A stretch of 64,000 bases of DNA from Methyloprofundus sedimenti (GTDB lineage Bacteria; Pseudomonadota; Gammaproteobacteria; Methylococcales; Methylomonadaceae), in contig NZ_LPUF01000001.1 of the NCBI RefSeq assembly GCF_002072955.1, positions 2,192,896 to 2,256,895 on the forward strand, read 5' to 3'. The notes under the pieces were generated by a model. It had not been told where the DNA came from, made no database searches, and worked only from the letters and a program-made list of their open reading frames with translations. Positions 61,950 to 64,000 of the stretch are shown here, piece by piece. The position numbers and the translations under genes were made by a program. Each line of letters starts with the position of its first letter. The stretch's first letter is position 1.

Positions 61950-64000
61950 TCAGGTATTAAACTTTCCATATCTTAGTAACATCAGTGGTAAGAGTAATAA
62001 GTTCAATAATGTCGATGAAGCTAATCCGCCAATAATAATTGCTGCCATAGGCCCCATAATTTCTAATCCCGGGTTATTACTGTTAAATGCAATAGGGGCC
62101 ATAGCCAGCGCAGTCACTAATGCCGTCATTAATATAGAGGGTAAACGCTCTTGTGCGCCTTTTAACGCGGTTGTTAAATTCCACGGCAAACCATCCTGTT
62201 CAACCAGGTGCTGGTAATGCGATAGCAGCATAATGCTGTTGCGTACAGTAATACCAAATAAGGTAATAAAACCAATAATAGAGCCTATGGATAAAGTACT
62301 ATCCATCAAAATAACAGCAATCATTCCGCCTATGAGCGAGAAGGGAATATTGAGCATGGTAATCCAGACATGACGCAGGTTCTGGATAGCAATATAAATA
62401 AAAATAAGCACACCTATACCTGCGAGCAGGGCATGTAATATCAGGTCTTTTTTGGCTTGCGCCTGTTCAACGGCTGCTCCGGTAAATTCTACATAGATAT
62501 TATTTTCGAAGGCAATATTTTCGTTGACTCGGGTTCTGAGTTCTTGCATAAATGCGGCCATATCATGTCCAGTCACATTACAGGTAATGCTTTGTCGCCT
62601 TTGAGCATTTTGATGCAAAATATTGTAACGTCCTTCATTATGTTTAATATCGACTAATTGATTTAAATTTATCAGTTTTCCGGATAATGTTCTTATAGGC
62701 AGTTCGCCTATTAATTCAGGTTGATGGCGTAACTGCGGGTCTAAAGTGACGCTAATATTGTAACTGCGATTACCTTGCAGGTGTTTGCCAACCACATATC
62801 CAGCATAAGCGGCCTGGACTGTCTGCAACACTTGTGTTGTCTGTACACCCCAGAATTTGAGTTTTTCCTGATTTAACTGAATTTGTATAAACGGTGTGCC
62901 AGGAGGTGAGCGCAGTTGTATTTCAGTTGCTCCTGGGATTTCCTGCATCAGGCTTGCTATTTGCTGTGCTTTTATATCCAGCAGGTTTAAATCATTACCA
63001 TAAATATTCACCACGACAGGTGATGTATAGCCAGAAATGGTTTCATCAACACGCTCGATTAAAAAAGTATTGGCCTCATATAACAGGCCAGGAAATTCAG
63101 CCAGAATATCACGTAGTTGTTGTAAAACTGCCTCTTGCTCAGCGCCGGAGAGTGGTTTAAGACGTACTTCATATTCGCTGTAATGGCTGCCGTAGGTATC
63201 AGCGCCTCGTTCTGCACGTCCTGCCCATTGTGAAACAGATTCAATCTGGGGGATTTTGTTGAATTGCCCGGTTATTTGTATGCCCTGACGTATTGATTCC
63301 TGTAGTGACGTTCCCGGTATACTGGTGGTATGAACTATGTAATGACCTTCGCGTAACTCAGGCAGGAATTTATGTCCTAGTGTCGTAAAGCGCATAACTG
63401 TTAATAATGAAATTATCAGACAGACAATGATAATCAGTTTGAAATGTGTAGATATTGTTTTTAACAAACGGCTATAAATCGGGTTTAGATAGGCAATCAC
63501 AGGCGGAATGGCAGTGAGTCGAAGATCTTTGCTTAATAAAACATAACACAGCGCAGGCGTTAATGTTAAAGCAACCAGTAGTGACATTAAGATTGCCAGA
63601 ATATAGGAGTATCCCAGAGGAGCAAATAATCGACCGGCAACACCGTCTAAAGTTAATAGCGGGACAAACACCAGAGCAACAATAAAACTGGCATAAACCA
63701 CAGAACTGCGCACTTCCATCGATGCATCATAAACTATTTTATGGCTAGGCTTTGGGCTTGCTGATAAGCGATTTTCACGTAAACGGCGGAAAATATTTTC
63801 GGTATCAATAATCGCATCATCAACGACTTCTCCTAGCGCAATCGCCAGGCCGCCAAGGACCATAATATTTAGATTTATTTCCAGTTCGAGCAAGACTAGT
63901 ACCGCACTGATTAACGACAAAGGAATGGCAATAGCGGAAATAAAGGCGGTGCGTAAATTATATAAAAACAGATATAAAATGATGACTACAAACAACCCCC
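61950..64000 (-). CDS. CzcA/CusA-type RND efflux permease, C-terminal part (partial)
   Basis: The window holds about 680 residues; the gene starts beyond base 64000. GEVVDDAIIDTENIFRRLRE is the TM4 region with the Asp pair of heavy-metal RND pumps, followed by SLLVALTLTPALCYVLL. A large periplasmic loop follows (GTSLQESIRQGIQITGQFNK ... GYVVGKHLQGNRSYNISVTL), then the second membrane half ending GLASSTLLNLLLLPLMLLRY. It pumps metal ions (Cu/Ag or Co/Zn/Cd) with an adaptor and an outer-membrane channel, presumably encoded outside the window. Confidence 0.92.
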   Translation of the reverse strand, partial: GLFVVIILYLFLYNLRTAFISAIAIPLSLISAVLVLLELEINLNIMVLGGLAIALGEVVDDAIIDTENIFRRLRENRLSASPKPSHKIVYDASMEVRSSVVYASFIVALVFVPLLTLDGVAGRLFAPLGYSYILAILMSLLVALTLTPALCYVLLSKDLRLTAIPPVIAYLNPIYSRLLKTISTHFKLIIIVCLIISLLTVMRFTTLGHKFLPELREGHYIVHTTSIPGTSLQESIRQGIQITGQFNKIPQIESVSQWAGRAERGADTYGSHYSEYEVRLKPLSGAEQEAVLQQLRDILAEFPGLLYEANTFLIERVDETISGYTSPVVVNIYGNDLNLLDIKAQQIASLMQEIPGATEIQLRSPPGTPFIQIQLNQEKLKFWGVQTTQVLQTVQAAYAGYVVGKHLQGNRSYNISVTLDPQLRHQPELIGELPIRTLSGKLINLNQLVDIKHNEGRYNILHQNAQRRQSITCNVTGHDMAAFMQELRTRVNENIAFENNIYVEFTGAAVEQAQAKKDLILHALLAGIGVLIFIYIAIQNLRHVWITMLNIPFSLIGGMIAVILMDSTLSIGSIIGFITLFGITVRNSIMLLSHYQHLVEQDGLPWNLTTALKGAQERLPSILMTALVTALAMAPIAFNSNNPGLEIMGPMAAIIIGGLASSTLLNLLLLPLMLLRYGKFNT

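Overview
The window reads as chromosomal DNA of an AT-rich gammaproteobacterium. The complete ybgC-tolQ-tolR-tolA-tolB-pal-cpoB run ending in queE, an HrpA-type helicase and a UhpA/UhpB-type two-component pair all fit that class. A methanotroph of the Methylococcales or a relative is possible, but nothing here is diagnostic (inference).

Layout. 1-2.85 kb, minus strand: a copper-type RiPP (bufferin/Hvf) operon with a Cys-repeat precursor (hvfA), a DUF692/MNIO enzyme (hvfB), a DUF2063 partner (hvfC) and a DoxX membrane protein. 3.5-8.3 kb: MarR regulator, membrane protein, SulP anion transporter coupled to a tandem universal-stress protein, and a DUF6524 protein. 8.8-14.45 kb: a tightly packed second Hsp70 machine (TPR protein, J-protein with a PPD in place of HPD, GrpE-like factor, Hsp70, zinc-ribbon protein), followed by a large MscK-like channel. 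18.3-24.3 kb: Tol-Pal operon plus queE. 24.9-31.2 kb: RluB/RsuA-type pseudouridine synthase, ferredoxin-flavin reductase and HrpA. 31.5-33.4 kb: decayed IS66 inserted beside an IS200 remnant. 33.7-41.4 kb: two paralogous tiny membrane proteins, LysR, CoA-disulfide reductase-rhodanese, a NarL-type two-component system, a cupin and DUF2380.

41.4-53.5 kb is an accessory island: a degenerate chromosomal integron. A truncated, frameshifted integrase is followed by cassettes with recognisable attC sites (GNAT, DUF1330, cupin, HigBA, YefM-Txe, RelE/HigB-Xre). The island appears tandemly duplicated: the array end and adjoining ZIP transporter sequence occur twice (43982-44635 and 52081-52744). It has been invaded by two REP-associated tyrosine transposases, an IS4-family element with an 11-bp target duplication, an IS30-family element, a truncated group II intron in an attC, and three copies of a ~103-bp MITE.

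52.2-64 kb is metal and membrane biology: a minus-strand run of cytochrome b561, PepSY protein, OmpR-type regulator, sensor kinase, VIT-family and ZIP-family metal transporters; then a plus-strand P1B-type ATPase, a lipoprotein alpha/beta hydrolase and the 3' part of a CzcA/CusA-type RND pump running off the window.

No rRNA, tRNA or CRISPR array was recognised by eye. All family assignments come from motif reading, not from database searches.
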